From Carettochelys insculpta (taxonomy: Eukaryota; Chordata; Testudines; Carettochelyidae), in NCBI RefSeq assembly GCF_033958435.1, contig NC_134145.1, positions 40,823,501-40,887,500 on the forward strand: a stretch of DNA of 64,000 nucleotides, read 5' to 3'. A program made the position numbers and the translations under genes. Below are positions 1 through 9,871 of the stretch, one piece after another (positions within the stretch are counted from its first letter, which is position 1; each line of letters begins with the position of its first letter). The notes below the pieces were generated by a model. It was not told where the DNA came from. It saw nothing but the letters and a program-made list of their open reading frames with translations, and did no database searches.

Positions 1-101
1 ATAATACATATATATAATTTTGATTTTGCCTATAAATAGTTAGTCTTGATAATAATAATAAGAGTTCTACAGATATTTGATTTGACGAACAAATGTCTGC
101 T

Positions 102-107
102 TTTATT
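102..107 (-). terminator. Poly(A) signal AATAAA of H1 transposase
   Basis: A canonical AATAAA on the minus strand lies about 100 bp downstream of the transposase stop codon at 208-210. H2 and H3 carry the same hexamer a few hundred bases or less downstream of their transposase remains, so this looks like a conserved 3' end signal of the element. Confidence 0.5.
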
Positions 108-207
108 TACAAGAAAGGTGGTGTGCTCTTGGGTTCTCTGTGGTGTGGGCGTAGGGGCAGGGAGTGTTGTGGAGGATGGGGGGGTGCAGTAGGGGGTCTT
201 CCAGCGT

Positions 208-1602
208 TCACCCCGTGGCCTCGTCGAACTTGGCCCGCAGGGCCTCCTGGACCTGGGTCCCTTCGGGGTCCACCTGGCGACTGGGGGCAGCGGGTGGCTG
301 CACATTGGCCCTGCCGGCCTCCACAGCCCAGCCCTGAAGGAAGGCCTCCCCCTTGCTCTCCACCAGGTTGTGGAGGGCGCTGCATGCGTCCACAATCTGG
401 GGGATGTTGGTGGGCCCCGCATCAAGGCGGGTGAGGAGACACCTCCAGCACCCTTTGAGGCGGCCAAATGTGCACTCCACCACCTGGCGCGCGTGGTTCA
501 GGCGCAGGTTGAAGTGCTCCTGGCGGGCTGACAGGTGGCCCATGTACGGGTGCATGAGCCAGGGCCAGAGGGCGTATGCTACATCTGCAATGACGCAGAG
601 GGGCATGGTGGTGTCCCCCACAGGGATCTCCCACTGGGGGATGTAGGTCCCCACCTCCAGCCGGCGGCACAGGCCCAAGTTCCGGAATTCCCAGGCGTCG
701 TGGGTGCTGCCAGGCCAGCCCACATAAATGTCCAAGAAAGGGCCCCGGCTGTTCACCAAGGCCTGGAGGACCACAGAATGCTAGCCCTTCCTGTTTAAGT
801 AGCGTCCTCCACTGTGCTCCAGGGTGCGGATGGGGATGTGGGTCCCATCCAGAGCCCCGAAGCAATTGGGGTAGCCTAGGGTGGCAAAGCCTGCGAAGGC
901 AGCATCCGGGTCCTGAAGCCTCACAAGCCTGTGGAGGAGCAGGGCGTTGATGGTACGGACAACCTGCAGGGGAAGCACATGGCAGAGCACCAATGAGGAG
1001 TGTGCAGGGTGTGTGTGGCCCTCCCCTGCCACGGCCCCCCTCCCCTCCCCTCCCCGACCCTGCCAGGGCCCCCCTCCCCTGCCAGGGCTTCCTCCCCCTC
1101 CCCCCGTGGGTCCTCTTACCTCCATGAGGACAGCCCCGACGATGGCCTTGCCGACGCCAAACTGCTGGCCCACGGATCGGTAGCTGTCTGGAGTGGCCAG
1201 CTTCCAGACAGCGATGCCTACCTGTTTCTCGACGCTGAGGGCACTCCGCATGGTGGTGTCCTGGTGCCTCAGTGAGGGGGTGAGCCACTGGCATAGCTCC
1301 AGAAATGTCTGCCGGCTCATGCGAAAGTTCTGGAGCCAGCGGTCGTCGTCCCACTCTCCGAGCACCAGCCGCTCCCACCAGTCGGTGCTGGTGGGGTAGC
1401 TCCACAGCCAGCGGTGTATGAGGCGGGCGGGGGGGCAGGGTGCTGCAGGGTTGGGGGTTGCATCCTCCTCCCCTGCGGGCAGCTCCTCCTCTGTGGCAAG
1501 GATGTGCTCAGCTGCCTCCTGCATGGCATGGAGCAGGGCGAGCACTGCTCCTACAGGGGCGCCTGGGTGGACCTCTGGCTGCTGCCGCTGCTGGGGGTCC
1601 AT
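208..1602 (-). pseudogene. H1 Harbinger transposase, one in-frame stop
   Basis: This is a DDE nuclease-type transposase of the PIF/Harbinger (HARBI1-like) family, which cuts and joins the element ends in the nucleus. Exon 1 is 1120-1602 and exon 2 is 208-963. They are separated by a 156-bp intron (964-1119) with GTAAG donor and CTGCAG acceptor, joined in phase 0. The joined reading frame is about 412 codons. The catalytic residues are visible: D200 in LDGTHI, D288 in IADVAYAL and E324 in VVECTFGRLK, giving D-35-E spacing between the last two. The only obvious lesion is a TAG at 781-783 (codon 222), where H4 has TAC (Tyr). The start chosen is the M-D-P-Q at 1600-1602, because H4 and the family A relics share it; an in-frame ATG at 1645-1647 is an alternative. 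Domain calls rest on family knowledge, while the stop and the splice sites are seen directly. Confidence 0.87.
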
Positions 1603-1963
1603 GACTGCATCGCTTGAGGTGTGCGTGCCTATGGCTCTGCAGACCATGTGCTGTGCAGGCTGCGTGTGTCTGGGAGGGGCCCTTTAAGGGAGCAGCTAGC
1701 TGTTGCCCCAGAAGCGCTAGTCCGCCCTGTGACCCTGTCTGCAGCTGTTCCTGGCACCCTTATTTCGATGTGTGCTACTTTGGCATGTAGACTTTCCCTC
1801 GCAGCACCTATTTCGATGTGGTGCTGCCCAATGTCGACGTTCAACGTCGTCGTTGCCAGCCCTGGAGGACATGTAGACATTATTCATCGAAATAGCCTAT
1901 TTTGATGTTGCTATATCAAAATAAGCTATTTCGATGTAGCGTGCACATGTAGACATAGCCAAG

Positions 1964-2445
1964 TTGACCCTCATTAACAAAATATTACTTGTTTTGTATC
2001 TATCTATCATTGTATACGCCACAGCATGCAAGTGTCCTAGTAGAGATAGGTGATACTGGATAGCAACTATCTTCTCTTATCTTTCATTTAGGTTCCATTT
2101 CAGGAAAGCATCTCCTCTGTGATAAAACTTATGTATATTTTTAACTTTGAAGTACATGGTTAAGTCCCAAGCCAAATGAAAAACAAGCTTAAGAGCTTTT
2201 TCAAACTTTAGTCTTGGGCCATTCCCTGAAGAACAGACAGAACCAGTTAATTTCCATAAGAATTAAATATGGAAAGGAGGAAGAATAATTGTCTTGTCAA
2301 AAGAAAAAAGGGGGGGCAGATTTGTGGTGTCTACACACAAGGTGGCAGATGCACATTAAGTTTCTCATTGGGAAAATGCATGGATTTCAATAGTCTACAT
2401 GAGATGGTTTCCCAACCAAACCAGTCTTTTCTTGAAAAAAACCCA
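1964..2445. other. AT-rich DNA, no gene seen
   Basis: This is ordinary AT-rich DNA to the right of H1, with no convincing reading frame. A short purine run sits near 2302-2316. I see no recognisable repeat before the element that starts near 2446. Confidence 0.5.
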
Positions 2446-2834
2446 TGGCACATCTACATGGAATATGCACTTTGTTGACGGACTGTTGACAAAACCTGGC
2501 ACATCCATCGGCAGTGTTGTGCCTCTCCATGTTGAGGAATAACACTTTTTTGTTGACAGTTTTCTGTCAGCAAAAAAGCTATGTAGACATTCTGTGGGCC
2601 CTTTTGTTGACAGACAGGGCTTGTGGCTCACTGGGCAGCCCTGTTTGCCGAGATTCCAGTTGGGCATTCTGTCTAGAGAGCAGCTGGGCAGGCTGGTCAC
2701 TATCTGTTAACAGAGTGGATTGCTCTTTCGATCCACTTTTGTGGTGTGGACATGATGTGTTGACAGAAGTTTTGCTGGAAAGTCTCTTCCAACAGTCACT
2801 TTTGTCGTCAGAAGTTTTTTGTGTATATGTAGCT
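2446..2834. mobile_element. Diverged MITE rich in TTGTTGACAG
   Basis: The block starts with GGCACATCTACATGG and ends with GTATATGTAGCT, a decayed form of the Harbinger-like ends seen elsewhere in the window. Internally it carries repeated TGTTGACA/TGTCAACA motifs. It matches the better-preserved copy at 22548-22961 along its length, for example CTTCCAACAGT near the right end. CpGs are scarce and mismatches many, so it is an old copy. No target duplication can be recognised. Confidence 0.6.
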
Positions 2835-3739
2835 CTAGTTGAAAGTACAGAGTAGGAAGTGTGTATTTTATTGTGCGAGAAAATTTAGGGAGTATGAACC
2901 ATATCAGTCAGAGGCAGAATTATTCAAGGAAAGGATCCTTACACATAGAGGAAAGGAAGAACAGTGTACATGGAAACATGTCCCATAAGACTGTATGGGA
3001 AGAAAGAATGTCTCAAAAAACATGTATAATTTGATCAAGGTAAAAAGAACCTGCCAGTGGTGGTATAGGCATGTACCAATATAATCAGACATCAGATAAC
3101 ATCATGCCCTTCAGGAGTGCAGTGCAGTGAAATAGCCCACAGTATGGTCTAGAGCATGCAAGAGCATCTCTTTTCTGAAAAAAAAATGGTGTTGGAATGG
3201 TCAGCCAGCTAAGCGTAAGCAATGTGCCAGCAGGAGCGCAATACTGATGAAGAGTTTGGGGAATGTGTCCTTCAGAGATCATTTGCATAAAAATGCAAAG
3301 ATGTGCATATGTAACACCTTGTAAACAAAACCTGATGGGAGCAGGTGAAGCGATGAGTTTTGTCTATTGTAAACAACATGTTGTCGTAAAGTCACAATTT
3401 ATGCTATCACCCAGTATAAAAATTGTGGAGTCTCACCAATGCTTGAAGTAGTTGTGGTAGTACAGGGCAGTCATCACCTCTGTGTAAGATATGGATGGCA
3501 GAGGGCTCCCTCAATCTAAGCATTGTGAGGAGGAAGGAGGGAGGGATAGTGGTTGAACCATCTGGCTGGAAGCCTTTTGGCTATACAGCTGTAAGACTGG
3601 TTTGACTAGTTTTCCTCCCTCCCTCTTACCCCCCACTGTTCAAAGGTAGACCTAAAAATAGGTCTATAGTTATTATGTGAGGATCCTCTTTGGTGGATAC
3701 TGAGATGCTGTGGTTAGGCCTGGTGCTGAAAACCACTAT
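2835..3739. other. Non-coding DNA, no gene seen
   Basis: There is no supported gene. The longest frames are short, in AT-rich sequence and lack recognisable motifs. The right part merges into the CR1 fragment that becomes recognisable near 3740. Confidence 0.45.
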
Positions 3740-4558
3740 GAAAACCACTATACAACAGATCAGGAAAGGGATCTTGGAATTATAGTGGATAGTTCTCTGA
3801 AAACATCCATGCAGTGTGCAGCGGCAGTCAGTAAAGAAAATGTTAGGAATTATTAAAAAAGGGATAGAGAATAAGACGAAGAATATCATACTTCCCCTAT
3901 ATAAAACTATGGTATGCCCACATCTTGAGTACTGCATGCAGATGTGGTCTCCTCACCTCAAAAAAGATATACTGGCATTAGAAAAAGTTCAGAAAAGGGC
4001 AACTAAAATGATTAAGGGTTTGGAAAGGGTCCCATATGAGGAGAGGCTAGAGAGACTGGGACTTTTCAGTCTAGAAAAGAGGAGACTGAGGGGCGATATA
4101 ATAGAGGTATCTAAAATCATGAATGGTGTGGAGAAAGTGAATATTGAAAAGTTATTTACTTGTTCCCATAATATAAGAACTAGAGGACACCAAATGAAAT
4201 TAATGGGTAGCAGGTTCAAAACTAATAAAAGAACATTTTTCTTCACACAGCTCACAGTCAACCTGTGGAACTCCTTGCCAGAGGAGGCTGTGAAGGCCAG
4301 CACTCTAACAGAGTTTAAAAAAGAGCTTGATAAATTTTTGGAGGTTAGGTCCATAAATGGCTATTAGCCAAGGGTAAAGTATGGTGCCCCTAGCCTTTAG
4401 TCAAAGGCTGGAGACAGATGGCAGGAGACAAATCGCTTGATCATTGTCTTCATTTCACCTCCTCTGGGGCACCTGGCGCTGGCCACTGTCGGCAGACAGG
4501 ATACTGGGCTGGATGGACCTTTGATCTGACCCAGTATGGCTGTTCTTATGTTCTTATA
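3740..4558 (+). mobile_element. CR1 LINE 3' fragment
   Basis: This is a 5'-truncated CR1 retroposon in plus orientation. It contains the C-terminal part of the reverse transcriptase frame and a 3' untranslated tail with GGATGGACCTTTGATCTGAC, then CCAGTATGGCTGTTCTTATG and a TTCTTATG repeat at about 4542-4557. This tail differs from the ATTCTGTG tail of the CR1 at 57300-61059, so two CR1 subfamilies are present. 5' truncation is normal for target-primed insertion. Confidence 0.9.
3816..4367 (+). pseudogene. CR1 ORF2 C-terminal fragment (reverse transcriptase)
   Basis: An open frame of 183 codons matches the end of CR1 ORF2. It includes [44 protein letters not shown] and a final [10 protein letters not shown] segment. 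The polymerase core with the FADD-type motif and the whole endonuclease are absent because of the 5' truncation. The same segments recur in the long CR1 near 60500-60973. The frame is open but cannot encode a functional enzyme. Confidence 0.88.
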
Positions 4559-4604
4559 AAATCACTCATAGCTGAAATCACAGGGTTTTGCCTACAACAA
4601 GACA

Positions 4605-4885
4605 GCAGTGGGAGACCAGCAGAAGGCTGATAGAAGCAGCCAGTGGATGGCTAGTAGACACAATCAGCGGCCAGCTGGTAGGAGGAGTAGCAGGCAGCCA
4701 GCAGGCATGATCCGTGGTTGACCAGTAGGAGGAGCAGTGGGCGGCTGGCAGGCATGACTGGCAGACGGCTGGTAAGAGAAGCAGCTGGCAGCTGGCAGGT
4801 GCAACTGGTGGGTGGCTGGTAGAAGAAACAGTGGGCGGCCAGCAGGAGCGACCAGCAGACAACCGGTGGGGCAGCTGGCAGAGGG
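4605..4885. repeat. 47-bp minisatellite, about five copies
   Basis: Units begin at 4632, 4680, 4727, 4774 and 4821 with spacings of 48, 47, 47 and 47. A partial unit precedes and another follows. Each unit starts with a variant of AGGAGGAGCAGTGGGCGGC and ends with a variant of GGCTGGT. Purine- and G-rich sequence lies on the plus strand. Long open frames across it on either strand are a by-product of the repeat, not evidence of a gene. Confidence 0.85.
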
Positions 4886-6096
4886 CAAGCAGAACACTGG
4901 ACCAGCGCAAAGGTGGCATTGCCTCAAGTGCAGTGAGGGAATTGCATCAGGGTGATGTGTCAGGGCCTGCACAGACTGGACAGAGTTGTAAGTGGGGCAT
5001 TTGAAGGGAGATATGGAGAAAGTTTGGGCGTGTGGATTGGCTTTTTTACAGTATTGGACTGGTGAGCCTGAGAGGCAAAGGACACTGCTCAATCCACTTG
5101 AGCTGGGACAGTTACTTGAGGATTGGTTATGAACTCTGGGTACGGTATTTTCCCAAGATAATGCCATATGACTTTTTTGCCTCTTTCATGAAAAGTTCCT
5201 TTTCTACACTCAGACTCTGTGCTTGCAAGTGGGGGAGTAGTCTCACCAAGGCACCCAGTGGTGTGAGCATTTCCTAGGCTATTGGGTTGGGGCTCAAGTC
5301 AATTCTATGTGAGATGGATGAAAAGAAACCCCTAGATGTTGAACCCCGCTCTGGTCGTTGCTGACTCCTTCTGGCAGAAGGGTTATAGAAGTAATTGGAC
5401 TGGTTGAGCATTCAGAAATATTTTATAAATGTTTTCAATAGTCAGACTGAAATATTTAAGAAAGCCAGAACTTTCATGACTCTAAACACTTTAACTGATG
5501 TGTGGGTGTGGGTGTGGGTGTGTGTTGTCAACTCACAGGCCAAGGATGGGTAGGATCATGGGATTCACTTCAACACAGAGGCAATTACAAATAACTGTAT
5601 TTTATTAAGCTTATCTACTCCAAGTTACGACAAATTATCCACACGGTACATATTAGGAAGCTTAAGCACAACAGGTTATATATGTCTGGACAAGAGGCTA
5701 TTTGGCATGCTTGCATCCCTTTCTGCCATGGGGAGTTCCAGGCCCAAAGTGCCTCATATCAGGGCCACAGCAGACATTGCTCCAGCTGGGGGAACAGATG
5801 AGAAACCTCTGAGGCAGAGAGTCCCTTGTGAAACTGAGCTAGAGGTGGCACCTCACAGTGATTTTATCCCTTAGCTGTTTACTGGGTGTGTGCAGACTGG
5901 CTCAACGCCCCTTTTAATGTTCTCATGGGGCTGAAGCCAAGGTTGGCCTGGTTACTGGTGTCTCTCTAGGTTCCCACATCTAAACACAGGTGTTAGGGTC
6001 TGTTATGGCTATCTCGTGTTTACGTTTATGGGGTCCCAGGCTCTAACACAGGGATGGGAACTTAGTGTACCAAAGGAATGGAAGTTCCCACTCTTG
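4886..6096. other. Non-coding DNA with a GT-rich microsatellite
   Basis: No gene is seen. A GTGTGGGTGTGG microsatellite occupies about 5500-5524. The stretch 5540-6050 reads like old repeat-derived sequence, but I cannot assign a family. Confidence 0.4.
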
Positions 6097-6527
6097 GGCT
6101 ACTTCTATACTAGCCCAAATCTTCGAAATGGCCATGCAAATGGCCATTTTGAAGATTACTAATGAGGTGCTGAAATACATATTCAGTGCCTCATTAGCAT
6201 GCCACCGGCCGTGGCTCTTTGAAATTGCCACATCTCGCTGCTGCGCGACTCGTCCAGTTGGGTCCTTTTTGAAAGGAGCCCTCCAACTTCGAAATCCCCT
6301 TATTCCTATCAAATAGGAATAAGGGGATTTCGAAGCTCCCAGGGTCCTTTCGAAAAGGAGCCCCAGCTGGACAAGCCGCACAGCAGCGAGATGTGGCAAT
6401 TTCGAAGAGCCACGGCTGGCGGCATGCTAATGAGGTGCTGAATATGTATTTCAGCACCTCATTAGTAATCTTCAAAATAGCCATTTGCATGTCCATTTCA
6501 AAGATTTGGGCTACTGTACACACGGCC
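6097..6527. mobile_element. Palindromic MITE (family B)
   Basis: The element starts with GGCTACTTCTATACTAGCCC and ends with the diverged complement GGGCTACTGTACACACGGCC. The arms are near-complementary around a centre at about 6309, where CGAAATCCCCTTATTCC meets GGAATAAGGGGATTTCG. Motifs from the ends inward are ATGGCCATGCAAATGGCCAT, TACTAATGAGGTGCTGAAAT, GCATGCCACCGGC and TTTTTGAAAGGAGC. No matching 3-bp duplication is visible (TTG on the left, TAG on the right). It has no coding capacity. Confidence 0.83.
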
Positions 6528-7181
6528 TAGTTCTCTGAGGCTTGCTGGCTGTTCTTTAAGACCTTTAGGCCTGCAGATATGTCTGTTGGCCTGTTACATG
6601 ACAGTGTGTATAAGAGAGATTTTTCCTTCACTACATTTGGATTGTTTTCCTTCCTCCTTTAAACTAACACCTACAAATCACTCTTACCAGCCAAGGCTTA
6701 CATCCTGCATAGGTGATTCTGAAAAGAGCTCAAACCACTAGCCCCATTGCTTTCAGAGAGGTGAATGAGGAGGGTATACATTAATGGGTCACAAAAATAG
6801 TAAAACATTGTCATGCTGTGCAAGTATGTGAAGTTTTAGAACTGCTTCATCCCATTACTAATCACATTGTTTATAATTAGAACAAATTACAGGGAACATT
6901 TGTTGGTTTATAGTAATTAGAGACTTGTCACAAAAAACAAAGAGTTTGACTTTGTGGTATCATTACCAGGGTGGGAGAACCAGTGCAGGGAGAAACAATT
7001 CCTTTTTATCCCTTGGGATCCTCATTGTGAGGGGATGGGCTCCAGAACATTTTCACTAAGACTGGGTGAGGGGAATAAGATGGAAGACATATGTGAGAAG
7101 AAGGTTAGAACTGCTCTTTTTCACTCCCATGAAGAGAAGATCCAAATCAGTGTGATTACTCATGAAATAAAGTGCAATTCC
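6528..7181. other. Non-coding DNA, no gene seen
   Basis: This is AT-rich sequence without a supported gene or a recognised repeat, lying between the palindromic MITE and the hAT element. Confidence 0.45.
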
Positions 7182-7189
7182 CCTTAGGG

Positions 7190-8041
7190 CAGGAGTTTGC
7201 AACCAAAATACCAAGAAGACCCATTTTTTTTCAAATCTAGTAAAAACCTCAATAATTCAAGAGGCACAACAAGAAGTCCTGTGGCACCTTATAGACGAGC
7301 AGATATTTTGGAGCATAAGCTTCAGGGGACAAAGACCCACTTAATCAGATGCATCTGATGAAGCAGGTCTTTGCCCACGAAAGCTTATGCTCCAAAATAT
7401 CTATTCACCTATAAGGTGCCACAGGACTTCTTGTTGTTCTTGAAGAGGCAGACTAACACAGCTACCTCTCTGATACTTCTCAACAGGCACAGTGCAAGTG
7501 AATATGAAATGGTCCTTAATAAATAAAGTCAAACCCATAATTTTTATAACCCCTATTTTAAGAATAGGACACACATACAATTTGTAATATGACACATGTT
7601 TAATGCAGGATGTTCACAAACTTTTTGCTTATTCTATTTCCTCACACTTTACATGTATGTCTGTACCACTATCCTCCTGACTTTCACTCCTGGAACTACT
7701 TTAATTGTGCCAATTTCACTTCATGTTTAATTTCAGTTTTCTTTCATAAAATGTATGTCACCTTTCACAGCAGGAACGCCGCAAGCTTCCTTTTCAAAAC
7801 CAAAACGTCATTAGCAACATGATCAAAACAAAGATATAGTATCATATCTACAATGCACTGCACATATTAAAGGGGGAGTTATCCAATGTTTCAAGATATG
7901 AGTTGTTCATTGTTGGGCTTTTAGACACTCACCATTTGTGAAAAAGGAGGGATTGTTTTATTTTGCAATTATAGCTTTGGGAGCCACAAAGAAGTCCTTA
8001 AAGAGCCATGTGGCTCCAGAGCCACAGGTTGCAGACCCCTG
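7190..8041. mobile_element. Non-autonomous hAT-type DNA transposon
   Basis: The left end CAGGAGTTTGCAACC and the right end GGTTGCAGACCCCTG are imperfect inverted repeats of the hAT type. They are flanked by a perfect 8-bp duplication, CCTTAGGG, at 7182-7189 and 8042-8049. The 852-bp interior has no transposase frame. Just inside the right end is the sequence GAGCCATGTGGCTCCAGAGC, familiar from vertebrate hAT repeats. A separate repeat is inserted at 7264-7480. The duplication is strong evidence for the boundaries, while the superfamily call rests on duplication length and the CAGG..CCTG ends. Confidence 0.82.
7264..7480. repeat. Inverted-pair reptile repeat nested in hAT
   Basis: The sequence AACAAGAAGTCCTGTGGCAC runs inward from the left and its complement GTGCCACAGGACTTCTTGTT runs outward on the right. 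The arms meet at CAGATGCATCTG near 7345-7356. Each arm also has TATTTTGGAGCATAAGCTT or its complement and AAAGACCCACTT or AGGTCTTTGCCCAC. The right arm continues into CAGACTAACACAGCTACCTC. I know this repeat from turtle and crocodilian genomes but cannot give its family name. Single-arm copies lie at 27811 and 45728. Confidence 0.7.
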
Positions 8042-8045
8042 CCTT

Positions 8046-8160
8046 AGGGTAATCAGATGACCCAGACTTATGAGGAAAGTCCTGATATTTGGGCCTTTGT
8101 CTCATGTAGGAGCTTACTACTTCCATCCAGCCTCCAACAGTAGATTTGTCTCCTCCCCAT
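8046..8160. repeat. MITE-like repeat fragment (AGGGTAATCAGATG)
   Basis: The sequence AGGGTAATCAGATGACCCAG followed by AGTCCTGATATTTGGGCCTT resembles a short reptile DNA repeat whose consensus starts AGGGTGACCAGATG. The right end is not clear. The hAT duplication CCTTAGGG overlaps its left edge, so the hAT element landed at its border. Confidence 0.5.
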
Positions 8161-8430
8161 CCCTCTGGAAAGCAATGGCAAAGTGTTTTCATGCCCCTTT
8201 TTCACTAGGTATACATTCAGACATCAATGTAAGGCTAGCATGGACCCAGTCTAGCTTCAAACTGTTGTAGCAAATATTGTGAACACAGTACACTTTGTGC
8301 TGTGGTATGTGCAGAGCTTAAGCAGCCTTCAGAATGATGAAAACTGTGAGGAGGACATGGACATACATGTATGTGAAATACTGGAAAGGACAAAATGGGG
8401 AGGATGATGCATGTACTTGATTCTGTGTAA

Positions 8431-8695
8431 GTGGAACACCAGTTCTGGTGCCATCAAACAAGCTCAGAGTGGTGGGCCCACATTGTTATGCAGGTACGTG
8501 ATAATCAGCAGTGGCTACAAAACTTCTGCATGCATAAGGTAACTTCCATTGACCTTTGTGAATTACTTTCCCATCTGCTGGAGCATTTCAATACCAGAAT
8601 GAGACCTACTCAGAAGTGAGTGCCAATAGCTCTGTTGAAGCTTACAATGCCAGACTGTTACTGGTCAGTGGGCAATCAATTCAGCAATGTATTTT
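8431..8695 (+). pseudogene. Ancient Harbinger transposase relic
   Basis: The frame encodes EWWAHIV, then QQWLQNFCMHK, DLCELLSHLLEH and NTRMRP. After a TGA at 8617-8619 the same frame continues with ALLKLTMPDCYWSVGNQFSNV. These align in order with H1 residues WWERLV, DRWLQNFRMSR, ELCQWLTPSLRH, TTMR and AVWKLATPDSYRSVGQQFGV. It therefore corresponds to the N-terminal half of a Harbinger transposase, upstream of the catalytic core. Divergence is far greater than between H1 and H4, and no ends can be found. It is an old relic of a separate lineage rather than a copy of H1, and the in-frame stop argues against a domesticated exon. Confidence 0.75.
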
Positions 8696-9785
8696 AATAT
8701 ATAAAAGAGTCAGTTAATGCTTTTTCACACTAAACTTGACACACTGACTTTTTTTACATCCAGGTTTAACTTTTAAACTTAACAATAAAAAACAAACAAA
8801 CCTGCAACTGCTTTGCATTGTCCAATTGTTAAATCTTATTTTTCATGAGATAGAAATGATAGTTTGCTGTCATTGCTAAAAATTCAACAACCTGACTATC
8901 CAATATGTCTTCTGTTCTTTTTCATGTCGTTCTAGACTGTAACCTAAATAGATTGAAATAAAGCAATTGTAGAATTAGCCTTCTCCATATGGAAAGCTTT
9001 TACTCTGTTTTCCCCTATGCAAATGTTTAACGGGTTGGGACTGTAGTTGGCCTTCACTTCAAATACGTGAACATCTGTTGTGACTCTTTGTAAGCATATG
9101 TATATATTTCAGTGGGCATTTCCATCCACTGGAGTATATTATTATATTTTATTTTTTATCATAATCATCCCTCTCTTTCTCCATATGATGAGTACGCCTT
9201 CCTCTCAGTTTAACATTTGTACTTTCATTAAACCCACAAATGACTAACCAAAGGAAAAGATTATATTCGCCCTGGCATACCCAGTGATTTTTTAGGAGTA
9301 CCATACTTCTGCTTTAGAATACCACATCATGAAATCCTGTTTTGTTGAGGAATTAATGGATGGTTAATTGGTACAGTCTAAAAAAAAGTATATTACAGTC
9401 ATTAAGGATGGTAGGGAATTTTTTGTTTAAATCATTTGCTGACTGAAATCTTGCAGCTTCTGTAAAGTGAAAATTTTCCGAAAGAAAACTTCTATTTTGT
9501 TGAAAAAAATAGATTTTTTCCATTAGGAAAACTGAGTCATTTCAACCCAAATCAGAATATTTTGTTTTTTTTCTCTGATCTAAAAAGTATTGTTTTGAAT
9601 CAGTTCAATAAAATATTAAATGGTATATTGTCTTCCTAAATCGTAGGTAGTCCATCGTGTCCAACGATGACATCTTGAGGTTGCACAAGCTCATCTCCTG
9701 TGGACTCGCATGTGGCTGGGGAGTCCAAGCTCTGAGTGGCATGGGCATTCACAGTAGGGGGAAGGGAATTTTCCTGGCTCTGTTG
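8696..9785. other. AT-rich DNA, no gene seen
   Basis: No supported gene is present. The sequence is AT-rich with poly-T and poly-A runs (for example near 9140 and 9480-9570), and I recognise no repeat. Confidence 0.45.
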
Positions 9786-9821
9786 GGCTACGTCTACACG
9801 TGCAGCCAACATCGAAATAGC
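9786..9821. mobile_element. Orphan family A terminus
   Basis: GGCTACGTCTACACGTGCAG followed by CCAACATCGAAATAGC equals the first 36 or so bases of the transposase-start end of family A (compare 33534). It then breaks off into unrelated sequence. No partner end in matching orientation is present, so this is a truncated or deleted copy 100 bp upstream of family A copy 1. Confidence 0.75.
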
Positions 9822-9871
9822 TTTGAAGAGCAGTGATGCATATGCAAATTTGAAGAGCAGTGATGCATATG
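9822..9871. repeat. 27-bp tandem duplication
   Basis: The 23-base block TTTGAAGAGCAGTGATGCAT plus ATG occurs at 9822-9844 and again at 9849-9871, a perfect direct repeat with 27-bp period. It begins exactly where the orphan Harbinger terminus breaks off. Confidence 0.85.

Larger units (their letters stand above)
1..1960 (-). mobile_element. PIF/Harbinger element H1, cut by window edge
   Basis: This is a Harbinger-type DNA transposon read on the minus strand. Its transposase-start end is inside the window and its other end lies left of base 1. The visible terminus (about 1930-1960, reading inwards GGCTATGTCTACATG) matches the ends of the eight shorter family A elements. From the terminus to the transposase start the sequence follows family A almost base for base, including the GGGCCCTTTAAGGG motif near 1678. 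A minus-strand AATAAA lies at 102-107, about 100 bp beyond the stop codon, and would serve as the transposase poly(A) signal. The element is CpG-rich compared with the DNA at 1964-2440. A second Harbinger gene would be expected to the left, outside the window. Confidence 0.88.

Noticed and set aside
422..1405. 327-codon frame in H1 overlapping the transposase in another frame
   Set aside because: It is the shadow of the transposase exons in GC-rich DNA and runs through the intron; it has no motif.
4578..5167. Long minus-strand frames rich in Pro, Ser, Leu and Ala
   Set aside because: They are translations of the 47-bp minisatellite. Open frames on both strands arise from the repeat, not from selection.
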